NCBI GenBank assembly: GCA_016927185.1
Contig: JAFGND010000092.1
Location: forward strand, 1 to 13,638
Reading direction: 5' to 3'
Source: Candidatus Coatesiibacteriota bacterium
GTDB lineage: Bacteria > JAFGND01
Length of the DNA: 13,638 nucleotides
In this document: positions 1 to 6,648 of the stretch, one piece after another
How the letters are laid out: every line of letters starts with the position of its first letter
Numbering within the stretch: position 1 is the first letter of the stretch
The notes under the pieces: model-generated
Database searches by the model: none
What the model was told of the DNA's origin: nothing
Seen by the model: only the letters and a program-made list of their open reading frames with translations
Position numbers and translations under genes: made by a program

Positions 1-471
1 AGGAGATCCCCATGTATAATTTGAAGAATACTTCCAGACTTCTTCTCCATTAGCTGCATTAAGAGCAAAAATGTAATCAGAATTGAAGTATACAATTCCA
101 TTGTAAACAGATGGAGTTGATCTAATATTCTCATAATTTCTATATTTCCAGATAAATGTTCCATTCTCTGCATTTAAGGCATAAAAATTAGATTCTTCTC
201 CTGCTCCTGTCCCGAAATATACTATTCCATTTGAAACACAAGGTGAAGAAGTATATCCATATCCCTCTGTCTTGTATCTCCATTTCAAAGTGCCATTATT
301 GGCATATATTGCATAAAGATATCCATCCTCACATCCAATATATGCTATATTGTTTACAACAAAAGCTGATGATACAGTCAAATCATCCAATTTATATCTC
401 CATAGTAAATCACCAGGAGCTGAAAAAAGGAAAGTGACTTGTAAAATCATTATAAGTAGAAGTGTTCTCAT
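1..471 (-). CDS. Exported PQQ-type beta-propeller repeat protein, partial (C-terminus outside window)
   Basis: The reading frame is open from an ATG at 471 to base 1, giving the first 157 residues of a longer protein; it does not stop inside the window. Residues 1-18 form a Sec signal peptide (positive Arg2, hydrophobic core, likely cut near FSA), so the protein is exported. The rest is a run of PQQ/YVTN-like propeller blades. Each has a strand like NGIVYFG (residues 81-87 and 124-129), then YALNAxNG (97-104, 134-142), then a WKY or WRY closing strand (24-26, 64-66, 108-110, 146-148). This is the pattern of PQQ-like domain proteins (BamB-like or PQQ-dependent dehydrogenase-like). No catalytic residues are visible, so a scaffold or sensing role is as likely as an enzyme. 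A good ribosome site (AAGGAG) lies 6 bases before the ATG. The fold call is strong; the function is unknown. Confidence 0.85.
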   Translation of the reverse strand, partial: MRTLLLIMILQVTFLFSAPGDLLWRYKLDDLTVSSAFVVNNIAYIGCEDGYLYAIYANNGTLKWRYKTEGYGYTSSPCVSNGIVYFGTGAGEESNFYALNAENGTFIWKYRNYENIRSTPSVYNGIVYFNSDYIFALNAANGEEVWKYSSNYTWGSP

Positions 472-807
472 TATATTCTCCTTTCTATCAATATGGAAGA
501 TATAGAATTTTTCCCGAAGTCTTGATACTTCCAATTTGCAGAGAATAAAATATTATACCTTTATTTCTGTTTATTAATTATTCCAATTTTTTCCTGTCAA
601 CAGAAATAACGTACTTATCATGAAGACAAACTGATATTTTTTGCAGGATTTACATTAATATAGCAGATAGTATTAGCTTTTCTATCTTTCTAATACTTGA
701 TAATCTTATGAATAATAAGGCTTTCTGTGGTTAAATGAAAAGTAAAATTTTCTTTCTAACCTTTTATCATAAGTTATAACAAGTCCACCATCCAGGATGG
801 ATTTATT
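472..807. other. Intergenic stretch of about 340 bases, no gene seen
   Basis: No convincing reading frame lies on either strand; all frames are short and lack ribosome sites. It is very AT-rich. On the minus strand it must hold the 3' end of the nucleoside-kinase transcript and the promoter and leader of the propeller gene. Near the kinase end is a small palindrome, CCATCCAGGATGG (788-800), but no T-tract follows it, so it is a poor terminator. In the propeller leader, GGAAG/CTTCC (495-499 with 528-532) and GAAGT/ACTTC (516-520 with 527-531) could form mutually exclusive small hairpins. No known riboswitch or RNA was recognised. Confidence 0.5.
552..600 (-). promoter_or_regulatory. Possible promoter elements for the propeller gene
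   Basis: On the minus strand there is a perfect TTGACA at 600-595 and a perfect TATAAT at 557-552. They are 37 bases apart, so they cannot form one ordinary sigma-70 promoter (usual spacer about 17). The TATAAT alone could serve as a -10 box, giving a leader of about 75 bases before the start at 471. Weak. Confidence 0.3.
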
Positions 808-2457
808 CTAATACTGGAAACTGCTTCCTCCAATAAATTCCCTCAGAATTGAAGTTGGGGGTATGAAAACAGAATCAATTGGTTTTATGAACGCAAGTTT
901 ACACAAAAGCCTCTTTGCTTCACCATATACAATATTTCCTGGTTCTATTGCTTCAAGCAAAGGCTGCACCAAGGATTTGAGCAGACTCCATTCATACGGG
1001 AGAGCTGAATTGAACATTGCATCAGCTTCTTCCTGAAACGGGAAAATATACTTTTCCTCTCCCCTGGCTATTGATGGCCACCTGCTAAGTGTATCAGAAG
1101 CAGTATATCCCCTGAAGGATGCATCCCTGACTGTTCTTCTCAACCTTCTCGTATCAGTTGTAGGTATCCTGTTGTGCCTGTCCAGGTTAAGCTGAGTCAA
1201 TGCAGAAACATATATCCTGAATAATTGTCTGGGATTTATCTCGGGAAGAAGTGCTGGATTAAGACCATGAATTCCTTCAACTATTAGCACTCCATTTGAG
1301 GGAAGTCTTATCATTTTTCTCCCTGGTTTTCCTGATCCCTGCTTGAAATCGAATTCAGGAATTCTTACATTCTCTCCAGCAAGTATTGTCTGCAAATGCC
1401 TGTTAAAAAGAGGAATATCTATTGCCTCAAGACTTTCGAAATCATATTCGCCTTTTTCATCCTTTGGTGTCTCTTCCCTGGATCTGAAATAACTATCCAG
1501 TGATATGGTTTCAGGCTGCAAACCAACTACCTGAAGCTGGATAGACAATCTTTTAGAAAATGTTGTCTTTCCTGATGCAGATGGACCTGATATCAATATG
1601 ATTTTTATCCTGTCCTTCTTGGAATAAATCTTGTCTGCTATGCTTGCAATTTTCTTTTCATGAAATGCTTCAGATATCTGGATAACATCCCTAATGGTGC
1701 CTTTCTCAATTCTTGAATTAAGACTGTCTATAGTTCTTACATCCATAATTTCTGACCAGACTTCATATTCAACAAAAGCGCTGAATAATTTCCTTGGATA
1801 AAAGAAAGCTTGTGATTCCTTTTTCTTGTCTGGAGGCAGAGCTTTCAGATAAAATCCAGGGGGACACAAAACTAGTTCGAAGTTTTTTATCTGTGAAGTC
1901 CTCATTATAACAGGACCATAATAATAATCTATCCTGTCTGCCAGTTTATAAAGTGTTATTGAAGGGAGATCTGCATTGGCAATCACCCTTGCTTTTTCTG
2001 TTCTACCTCTTTCCAGAAGAAGTTTTGCTGCCTCAGCTGGACTTAGAACAATAGGTTCGAATTTTAGATCCATCTTGACAAGTGATTCAATCTCTGCTGT
2101 CAGGAGATCAAGCTCCTTGTTAGTCATGAAACCTGGAGCATCAGGTTCTCCATATAATCCCTGACCCAATGTATGATTAAAGCGCAGCTCCATCTGTGGA
2201 AAAAGCTTTTCTGCAGCCATTACAAGAAGGTACAGCAAACCATTCTGGTAAGTTCTTCTCCCGTCATGATCATAAAAAGTGAGAGGTTTTATTTCTCCCC
2301 CTCTTTCCAATTCACTCTGCAAAGATACTGCTTCACCATCCAGTGATAATGCCATATAAAGATTCCTTGCAGGATCCATTCCAAAATATTCCAGTACTTC
2401 TATTCCAGTCTTTTTCTCCTCGGATTTATATGATTTACCTTCGAATTTCCACTCCAT
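808..2457 (-). CDS. TGS-domain nucleoside (uridine-type) kinase
   Basis: Full-length, 549 residues. The N-terminus (about 1-65) looks like a TGS domain. It is followed by a threonyl-tRNA-synthetase-like second domain (SAD), with NHTLGQGLYGE at 94-104. The C-terminal half is a phosphoribulokinase/uridine kinase P-loop domain: Walker A GPSASGKT at 291-298, DSYF at 321-324 (substrate/acid region), the IPEFDF segment at 366-371, and LIVEGIHGLNP at 391-401. This arrangement is known for the 'nucleoside kinase' family of bacteria such as Thermotoga and Clostridium, where about 550 residues is normal. The expected reaction is NTP-dependent phosphorylation of a nucleoside (uridine or cytidine) in the cytosol, i.e. 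pyrimidine salvage; the substrate is inferred. The SAD-like domain is part of the tRNA-editing fold, but here it has no aminoacylation core. A clear AGGAG ribosome site lies in the 15-base gap after the upstream gene, so the two are probably co-transcribed. Confidence 0.9.
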   Translation of the reverse strand: MEWKFEGKSYKSEEKKTGIEVLEYFGMDPARNLYMALSLDGEAVSLQSELERGGEIKPLTFYDHDGRRTYQNGLLYLLVMAAEKLFPQMELRFNHTLGQGLYGEPDAPGFMTNKELDLLTAEIESLVKMDLKFEPIVLSPAEAAKLLLERGRTEKARVIANADLPSITLYKLADRIDYYYGPVIMRTSQIKNFELVLCPPGFYLKALPPDKKKESQAFFYPRKLFSAFVEYEVWSEIMDVRTIDSLNSRIEKGTIRDVIQISEAFHEKKIASIADKIYSKKDRIKIILISGPSASGKTTFSKRLSIQLQVVGLQPETISLDSYFRSREETPKDEKGEYDFESLEAIDIPLFNRHLQTILAGENVRIPEFDFKQGSGKPGRKMIRLPSNGVLIVEGIHGLNPALLPEINPRQLFRIYVSALTQLNLDRHNRIPTTDTRRLRRTVRDASFRGYTASDTLSRWPSIARGEEKYIFPFQEEADAMFNSALPYEWSLLKSLVQPLLEAIEPGNIVYGEAKRLLCKLAFIKPIDSVFIPPTSILREFIGGSSFQY

Positions 2458-2472
2458 AGATTTCTCCTTGTC

Positions 2473-2886
2473 CTACTTGAAAACCTTCTTTGCATCAAAT
2501 TTCACTTTTATTCTATAAAAAAGGAAATAAGTTCCTGATTTAGCACTATTGTAAAACTGGTCACAGATCAGATGAAATAATATTCCCAAACCTATAGCTC
2601 CAATAATTGGATATCCAAGGTACCATGCAAGAAGAAAAAAGGGAATAATTTCATATGAATGAAGGAAGAAATAGAATTTGGCAAGAGATCCCTTGTAATA
2701 GACTTCAAAGAAATGCCTTATATTGAATTTCTTTAAACTATATCCTGCAAAATAATCAGGGATATGGTCCAGATCCGCAAGTATGTTTGCTGCTGAAGCT
2801 GCTATTATCTGATCCCCTGAGCTTCCGCTAATCCACATTACTCCTGCAAGAAGGGGAGTTACTGCAAGGTGTTCTGATAACCACAT
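2473..2886 (-). CDS. YdjM/DUF457-like inner-membrane putative metal-dependent hydrolase
   Basis: A 137-residue, strongly hydrophobic protein with about three membrane segments (roughly 8-20, 25-37 and 82-107). It carries scattered acidic and histidine residues typical of the YdjM/DUF457 'metal-dependent hydrolase' group: ADLDH at 37-41 (compare the family's PDIDH), HSYE at 76-79 and HLICDQ at 105-110. These could bind a metal at the membrane face. The biochemical activity of the family is poorly defined. The protein is shorter than many relatives (often 160-200 residues), and the C-terminal tail from 125 is basic. It is the first gene of a likely two-gene operon with the nucleoside kinase 15 bases downstream. 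No good ribosome site precedes its ATG (CCTCACT instead of AGGAG), so translation may be weak. The family call is moderate, because it rests on short motifs. Confidence 0.6.
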   Translation of the reverse strand: MWLSEHLAVTPLLAGVMWISGSSGDQIIAASAANILADLDHIPDYFAGYSLKKFNIRHFFEVYYKGSLAKFYFFLHSYEIIPFFLLAWYLGYPIIGAIGLGILFHLICDQFYNSAKSGTYFLFYRIKVKFDAKKVFK

Positions 2887-3002
2887 AGTGAGGAAACAAA
2901 GCTCAGTTTACTGGATTTTAGGCAAGATAAAATTATTATGGACTTGACTATATAGTATATAATTACTGCTCTAGACTTGCTTATGGAAAGGAGAAAACAA
3001 TA
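2887..3002. promoter_or_regulatory. Divergent promoter region between the membrane-protein and ankyrin genes
   Basis: 116 bases lie between divergent starts. On the plus strand a perfect TATAAT sits at 2958-2963, about 40 bases before the ATG at 3003, and a strong ribosome site GGAAAGGAG follows at 2985-2993. TTGACT at 2944-2949 is only 8 bases upstream of the -10 box, too close to act as its -35; no other good -35 is seen. The AT-rich core around 2951-2962 (TATAGTATATA) is nearly self-complementary and could supply -10-like boxes in both directions. No clear minus-strand promoter could be picked. Confidence 0.4.
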
Positions 3003-3548
3003 ATGAAAATATTCATGATGATAATCATAATGGTAAGTTTTTCAGTCCTTGCAGCAGACAGCGATATTGATGATGCATTGCTTGCTGCCATAAAGGATAG
3101 CAACCTGAGCGAAGTACATGAATGTCTTTTCAAGGGTGCTAAGGTTGATGCTAAAACTCCTGAAGGACTTACCGGGCTTATGATTTCAGCAAGAGAAGGC
3201 TATGAAGAGATATTCAATCTGCTTATTGAGAAGGGAGCAAATGTCCATGAAACAACAGGTTATGGCTGGAATGCTCTCATGTATGCAGCAGATGGGAACA
3301 GGAGAAAAATTGCAAACAATCTGGTTTTGAAAGCTGTCAATGTCAATGCAAAAACAAAAAACGGTGATACTGCACTGATGATTGCATCTTCAAAAGGACG
3401 TTATGACATGGTAGTTTTTCTTATAGAAAATAATGCAACTGCAAAACTGAAAAATAACGAGGGACAGACTGCATATTCGATTGCAAAACGCAAGGGATAT
3501 ACGCAAATAATGGAATTACTTAAAGGTGCCATGGATGCTGAGAAATAA
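3003..3548 (+). CDS. Exported ankyrin-repeat protein
   Basis: Full-length, 181 residues. Residues 1-17 are a Sec signal peptide (MKIF, Met/Ile-rich core, likely cut at VLA-ADS), so the protein should be periplasmic or secreted. The mature part is almost entirely ankyrin repeats: about 23-52, 56-85, 88-118, 121-151 and a final partial one at 154-176. Typical elements are GLTGLMISAREGYEEIFNLL (56-75), NGDTALMIASSKGRYDMVVFL (120-140) and GQTAYSIAKRKG (154-165). Ankyrin repeats bind other proteins; no catalytic domain is present. The third repeat is degenerate (NRRKIANNLVLKAVNV). The start is fixed by GGAAAGGAG 9 bases upstream. The following lipoprotein gene has its own promoter, so the pair need not be an operon. 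The binding partner is unknown. Confidence 0.85.
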   Translation: MKIFMMIIIMVSFSVLAADSDIDDALLAAIKDSNLSEVHECLFKGAKVDAKTPEGLTGLMISAREGYEEIFNLLIEKGANVHETTGYGWNALMYAADGNRRKIANNLVLKAVNVNAKTKNGDTALMIASSKGRYDMVVFLIENNATAKLKNNEGQTAYSIAKRKGYTQIMELLKGAMDAEK

Positions 3549-3596
3549 AACTTGACAAACCTGCTTTTTGCTGTTACATTTTTTCAAGTTGTAACA
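3549..3596 (+). promoter_or_regulatory. Promoter of the iron-sulfur lipoprotein gene with nested inverted repeats
   Basis: TTGACA at 3552-3557 and TACATT at 3575-3580 are exactly 17 bases apart, a good sigma-70-type promoter. Two inverted repeats overlay it: AACTTGA (3549-3555) with TCAAGTT (3584-3590), and TGTTAC (3572-3577) with GTAACA (3591-3596). The first spans the whole promoter; the second covers the -10 box and the expected transcription start. They may be operator sites or alternative hairpins. The leader would be only about 12 bases, with no ribosome site. Confidence 0.55.
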
Positions 3597-3598
3597 AA

Positions 3599-3925
3599 AT
3601 GAAAAACATCATTATTTACTTCCTGATTTCAATTGCACTTATTTCAGTTCCTTTTGCCTGCTCAAGTGATAAAAGCAAAAATGATACGGGAACTGCAAAA
3701 GGAACTGGGACTGGAACAACAGGAATGTACTATATTGATATTAACAAATGCACAGGTTGCACAAGATGCATAAACATGTTCAATTGTCCAATGGGGGCAA
3801 TCAGCCTGAAGAAATATGAAGGACATGATATTGACAAAGCTTATATTGATTCAACTCTTTGCAATTCCTGCGGAGACTGCATTAACAAATTTCAATGCCA
3901 GTTTGGTGCAATAAAAAAGAAATAG
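3599..3925 (+). CDS. Ferredoxin-like 2x[4Fe-4S] lipoprotein
   Basis: Full-length, 108 residues. Residues 1-21 form a lipoprotein-type signal ending in VPFAC, with Cys21 as the probable lipidated residue; Pro at -3 is non-canonical, so the lipobox is relaxed. A Gly/Thr-rich linker (31-42) follows, then two matching cysteine clusters: C51, C54, C57, C63 and C88, C91, C94, C100. Each is CX2CX2CX5C, with CPMGAI after the first and CQFGAI after the second. Classical bacterial ferredoxins have CX2CX2CX3CP, so both clusters carry two extra residues. The wider spacing resembles, from memory, the ferredoxin segment of indolepyruvate oxidoreductase. The protein probably passes electrons outside the cytoplasm, or is an Fe-S protein tethered to the membrane; no partner oxidoreductase is nearby. 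There is no twin-arginine motif. No ribosome site precedes the ATG, and no alternative in-frame start lies upstream. Confidence 0.75.
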   Translation: MKNIIIYFLISIALISVPFACSSDKSKNDTGTAKGTGTGTTGMYYIDINKCTGCTRCINMFNCPMGAISLKKYEGHDIDKAYIDSTLCNSCGDCINKFQCQFGAIKKK

Positions 3926-3940
3926 GTTACCCTTTTTTAT
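3911..3940. terminator. Candidate bidirectional terminator across the convergent stop codons
   Basis: A perfect 9-bp inverted repeat, ATAAAAAAG (3911-3919) and CTTTTTTAT (3932-3940), surrounds the stop codons of the Fe-S lipoprotein (3923-3925) and guanine deaminase (3927-3929), which are one base apart. Each direction ends in a run of six T. The stem is almost all A-T and the centre (GGTTACC) pairs only weakly, so intrinsic termination is possible but not certain. Confidence 0.4.
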
Positions 3941-5198
3941 AGGCAAGATTTCCTGAAATATAGACTCTGCTAATCAATCTCTCCTGACCTGACATTATAA
4001 TCAGAAAGAGCTTTTCATTTATATTTTCTTCAGTCTTGTATCTTTCAAGAAAATTACTATCATTCTCTGGAGCAATCACAACGAAATCTGCATATTTCCC
4101 TTTTTCAAGAGTTCCAATTTGATCCTGTAATCCCAAGACTTCTGCCGCTCCTGAGGTTATTGATGCAAACAAATCAACAGGCATCATATTATATCCCTGG
4201 ATCTTCTGTATATAATAAGCAAGCTCAGCATTATGAAGCAAGGAAAATGATGTACCTGCTCCAATATCTGTTCCAATACCTGTCTTGATCTTCAAATCCC
4301 TTGCTTTCCTGTAATTAAATAATCCGCTGCCAAGAAATAAATTAGAAGACGGGCAATGAGAAATAGATGAACCTTTTTCCCTTAGAATCTCCCATTCATA
4401 ATCTGACAAATGTATGCAATGAGCAAATATGGATTTTTCCTTAACAAGATCATATTTGAGATATACATCTAGATAATACCTGCTTTCAGGAAAAAGCTCC
4501 CTTACTTTTTTTATCTCCTCTTTAGATTCTGATAAATGGGTCTGGATAATGATATCATTGTCATCCGTTGCTATTGCCTTGCATACATTAAGCATTTCTT
4601 CGGTGCAGGAAATGGCAAATCTTGGTGTTAATGCAACATCAATCCTCCCCTTCTTTCTCCATTTTCTTGAAAGTGTTTTGTGATCATCATAAGCTTTCTG
4701 TGCATCAACTTTCAGATTTCCATCTACTTCCCTGTCCATGAATACCATACCGGTAATCAGGGGATATCCTTTTTCATAAGCTGTCTCAAGAAGTATTTCA
4801 TCAGCTCTTTTGAATGAAGAGCCATAAGAAAGAGCTGTTGTTGTTCCATTTGAAAGCAGATTATCAAGAAAACTGCAAGCTATTGATTTGGAATAAGTTT
4901 CGTTTCTGAATTTACCCTCTTCCTTGTATGCCACGTCCATCAGCCATTCAAGTAGCGAACCTGACCAACTCCCTCTCATATTTGTCTGGGGATAATGCAC
5001 ATGTGTATCAATGAAACCTGGCATGATAAGGCAGGGACGAAGATCTGAGACTTCATTTAGAAATTCATCTGAAAGCTTATTGAATTCAATTATCTCAGAT
5101 ATTTTTCCATCTTCATTGACAAGCATTGCAGCATCTTCTATGAAAAATAATTCTCTGTCTTTCATTGTAAGCAAATCAGCTCTGAATACTTTCATCAT
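3927..5198 (-). CDS. guaD: Guanine deaminase
   Basis: Full-length, 423 residues, amidohydrolase superfamily. It hydrolyses guanine to xanthine and ammonia in the cytosol, for purine salvage or nitrogen release. Metal ligands and hallmarks are all present: PGFIDTHVHYPQ (60-71; H66, H68), QTHLSE (219-224; H221, catalytic E224), FAHCIHL (258-264; H260), HCPSSNLFLGSGLF (281-294) and GIGTDIGAGTSFSLL (307-321; D311). The last two stretches separate guanine deaminases from general cytosine or chlorohydrolase relatives. The C-terminus has the composite beta domain with GTLEKGKYADFVVI (362-375). The start follows the preceding gene's TGA with no gap (TGAATGATG); a second ATG lies one codon on. This suggests translational coupling to the GGCT-like gene. 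It is the last gene of the operon reading leftward from 6427. Confidence 0.93.
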   Translation of the reverse strand: MMKVFRADLLTMKDRELFFIEDAAMLVNEDGKISEIIEFNKLSDEFLNEVSDLRPCLIMPGFIDTHVHYPQTNMRGSWSGSLLEWLMDVAYKEEGKFRNETYSKSIACSFLDNLLSNGTTTALSYGSSFKRADEILLETAYEKGYPLITGMVFMDREVDGNLKVDAQKAYDDHKTLSRKWRKKGRIDVALTPRFAISCTEEMLNVCKAIATDDNDIIIQTHLSESKEEIKKVRELFPESRYYLDVYLKYDLVKEKSIFAHCIHLSDYEWEILREKGSSISHCPSSNLFLGSGLFNYRKARDLKIKTGIGTDIGAGTSFSLLHNAELAYYIQKIQGYNMMPVDLFASITSGAAEVLGLQDQIGTLEKGKYADFVVIAPENDSNFLERYKTEENINEKLFLIIMSGQERLISRVYISGNLAYKKG

Positions 5199-5684
5199 TC
5201 AATCTCTTGTCTCATTGGATAGTATATATTTTATGTAGTCTTCAGGAAATTTATATTTCCTTGCATTGGACAAAATCAACTGCCTGTAATACCTGGATGG
5301 AGCTATATAAGAAGCAGATTTAAGTTCATCCCTCAAGGAATACGTTATCACGTCTTTTATAATACTCCCTTCAGATTCTATGCCAACCTTTAATTCACTG
5401 TACAAGTCAGGATAACCCTCTTTTCTTCTCAACGTAATCAATTGGTTTGCAGAGAGTTCCATAATTAGACCATAAACAGAATATCCTTTCTCTTTCACAA
5501 CATCTGCTATTCCACAAACGCGATATTCATCGAAAAAATTGAAAACAAGTCTGTAATCCAGGAGAAATGCTTTTCTTACATTTGCAGGATAAAATGGAGG
5601 TTCTTTATGATATTCACACCATAATCTCAAATCAGTGAAATCAAGGTTTGATCCATATGCAAAATAGAAAAAGTTGTCAGACAT
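5199..5684 (-). CDS. Gamma-glutamylcyclotransferase-like (GGCT/AIG2 fold) protein
   Basis: Full-length, 161 residues. The fold signature is FAYGSNLD at 8-15 (YGSN loop binding the gamma-glutamyl group), VRKAFLLDYRLVFN (36-49), GIADVV (58-63), VYGLIMELS (70-78) and a RRKEGYP segment (86-92) whose Glu89 is at the place of the catalytic acid. Family members convert gamma-glutamyl amino acids or amines to 5-oxoproline plus the free amine; the exact substrate here cannot be told. It lies between the membrane-anchored protein (5-base gap) and guanine deaminase (zero gap), so the three are one transcript. No strong ribosome site is visible before the ATG, which fits coupling to the gene upstream. 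The shared theme with guanine deaminase would be release of nitrogen compounds, which is inference. Confidence 0.75.
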   Translation of the reverse strand: MSDNFFYFAYGSNLDFTDLRLWCEYHKEPPFYPANVRKAFLLDYRLVFNFFDEYRVCGIADVVKEKGYSVYGLIMELSANQLITLRRKEGYPDLYSELKVGIESEGSIIKDVITYSLRDELKSASYIAPSRYYRQLILSNARKYKFPEDYIKYILSNETRD

Positions 5685-5689
5685 GAGAG

Positions 5690-6427
5690 CTATTTTTTCT
5701 CGTCTTTTAGATCTTCATCCTTTATTTCTATTTTGTCAAAATCTATTTTTGAAGCTTCCTCAAGTTCTTTCAATCGCTCGAGATTCTTGCTATTTCCCGT
5801 ATCCATGTGCTTCTCTATATACTGTCGCAATTTCTTTTCTTCTTCTATATTCTTGTCTGATTTATGAAGATCTGCAAGATAATAGACTGCCTGAAGCGAT
5901 TTTGCTTGAAGTGGTTCTTTTTGCTGATTTATGAACTCATTGTAAAATGAAGCTGTCTTGTAAAAAGTATATATCTTGTCATAAGCTGTAATTGCTTCAT
6001 CCTTCTCTTTTGATTTGTATTCCTTGATATCCTTCTGCGGATGCTTTGAGGAAAGATCCTCTGCTTCATTAAGTATATCTTTGATGAAAGTTTGTGTTTC
6101 CTTCTTGTTATCAGGTAAGCTGTATTTATATAATCCTCCAGGTGTTTTATGATCTATTTCTATTCTCTTGTAAGCCTGCTGAAAAAAACTCAGAGCTTTC
6201 TGCAAATTAGCCTGCTTCTCCCTCTTGTCATTAGTTCTTTTTGATTCAAGATATGCCTTGTAACCTTCTTTCATTTCATTTCTCATATGATTTACTTCAT
6301 TCTTGAGACCATCCGGTACTGATGCAGCTGGATCAGTTTTTCTTGACCACAATATATATATTACTATTATCAAGATAAAAAGGGCAATTCCTCCTATCAC
6401 TGAATATTTGGTTGCCTTGGAAGCCAT
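5690..6427 (-). CDS. Membrane-anchored helical protein of unknown function
   Basis: Full-length, 245 residues; I do not recognise the family. A short basic N-terminus (MASKATK) leads into one membrane helix at about 8-27 followed by WSRK. This predicts an N-in anchor with the rest outside the cytoplasm, though an uncleaved anchor is hard to tell from a signal peptide. The remainder is highly charged (Lys/Glu/Asp-rich) and helical, with a pattern like tetratricopeptide-type helix pairs around 45-95 and 140-205, e.g. NLQKALSFFQQAYKRIE and AKSLQAVYYLADLHKSDKN. The C-terminus is acidic and Lys-rich (from 215). A good GGAG ribosome site lies 6-7 bases before the ATG. It heads the operon with the GGCT-like protein and guanine deaminase and has a clear promoter upstream. 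A scaffold role is plausible but unproven. Confidence 0.75.
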   Translation of the reverse strand: MASKATKYSVIGGIALFILIIVIYILWSRKTDPAASVPDGLKNEVNHMRNEMKEGYKAYLESKRTNDKREKQANLQKALSFFQQAYKRIEIDHKTPGGLYKYSLPDNKKETQTFIKDILNEAEDLSSKHPQKDIKEYKSKEKDEAITAYDKIYTFYKTASFYNEFINQQKEPLQAKSLQAVYYLADLHKSDKNIEEEKKLRQYIEKHMDTGNSKNLERLKELEEASKIDFDKIEIKDEDLKDEKK

Positions 6428-6451
6428 ATATACTCCTTTTTTTTGAATTCA

Positions 6452-6479
6452 AGTATCAGAAATTAAACGCATTTGTCAA
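6452..6479 (-). promoter_or_regulatory. Promoter of the leftward operon (anchor protein, GGCT-like, guaD)
   Basis: On the minus strand a perfect TTGACA (6479-6474) is followed after 16 bases by GATACT (6457-6452), four of six matches to TATAAT. It lies about 25 bases before the ATG at 6427. This is one of the best promoter matches in the window. The 12-bp inverted repeat at 6483-6530 begins three bases upstream of the -35 box. Confidence 0.6.
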
Positions 6480-6482
6480 TCT

Positions 6483-6530
6483 TTTTCAAGATGGTATCAG
6501 TTTCATTGTTTTATGTCTCCATCTTGAAAA
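6483..6530. repeat. Perfect 12-bp inverted repeat in the divergent intergenic region
   Basis: TTTTCAAGATGG (6483-6494) and CCATCTTGAAAA (6519-6530) are exact reverse complements separated by 24 bases. Both neighbouring genes point away, so this is not a terminator. The left arm sits directly beside the -35 box of the leftward promoter, which suits an operator or activator site. Further TTCAAG boxes occur at 6448-6453 and 6558-6563, and another CCATCTT at 6586-6592. A structured RNA is the alternative. Confidence 0.55.
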
Positions 6531-6648
6531 TGTTGAACAGGAATTTGCAAATCATTATTCAAGTCAGTTTCTTCCTTTTCATGTGCCATCTTTTTAAATG
6601 GTTTCTTATTCATAATAAAAAAAGCGTTATTGAATTAACTAGTTTTTC

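Noticed and set aside
595-600. TTGACA paired with TATAAT (552-557) as one sigma-70 promoter.
   Set aside because: The 37-base spacer is far beyond the usual range; kept only as separate weak elements.
788-800. Palindrome CCATCCAGGATGG after the nucleoside kinase as a terminator.
   Set aside because: Stem of only five usable pairs and no T-run behind it on the minus strand.
3697-3726. GGAACT/GGGACT repeat run in the Fe-S lipoprotein gene as a tandem repeat locus.
   Set aside because: Only a few imperfect copies encoding a Gly-Thr linker; explained by low-complexity protein sequence.
5690-6427. Calling the anchored protein a TPR or YfgM-like protein.
   Set aside because: One N-terminal helix and charged helices fit, but no clear TPR consensus positions can be read; left as unknown.
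6428-6480. A purine riboswitch upstream of the guanine deaminase operon.
   Set aside because: The leader is only about 20 bases from the predicted start of transcription, too short, and no conserved purine-aptamer loops are present.
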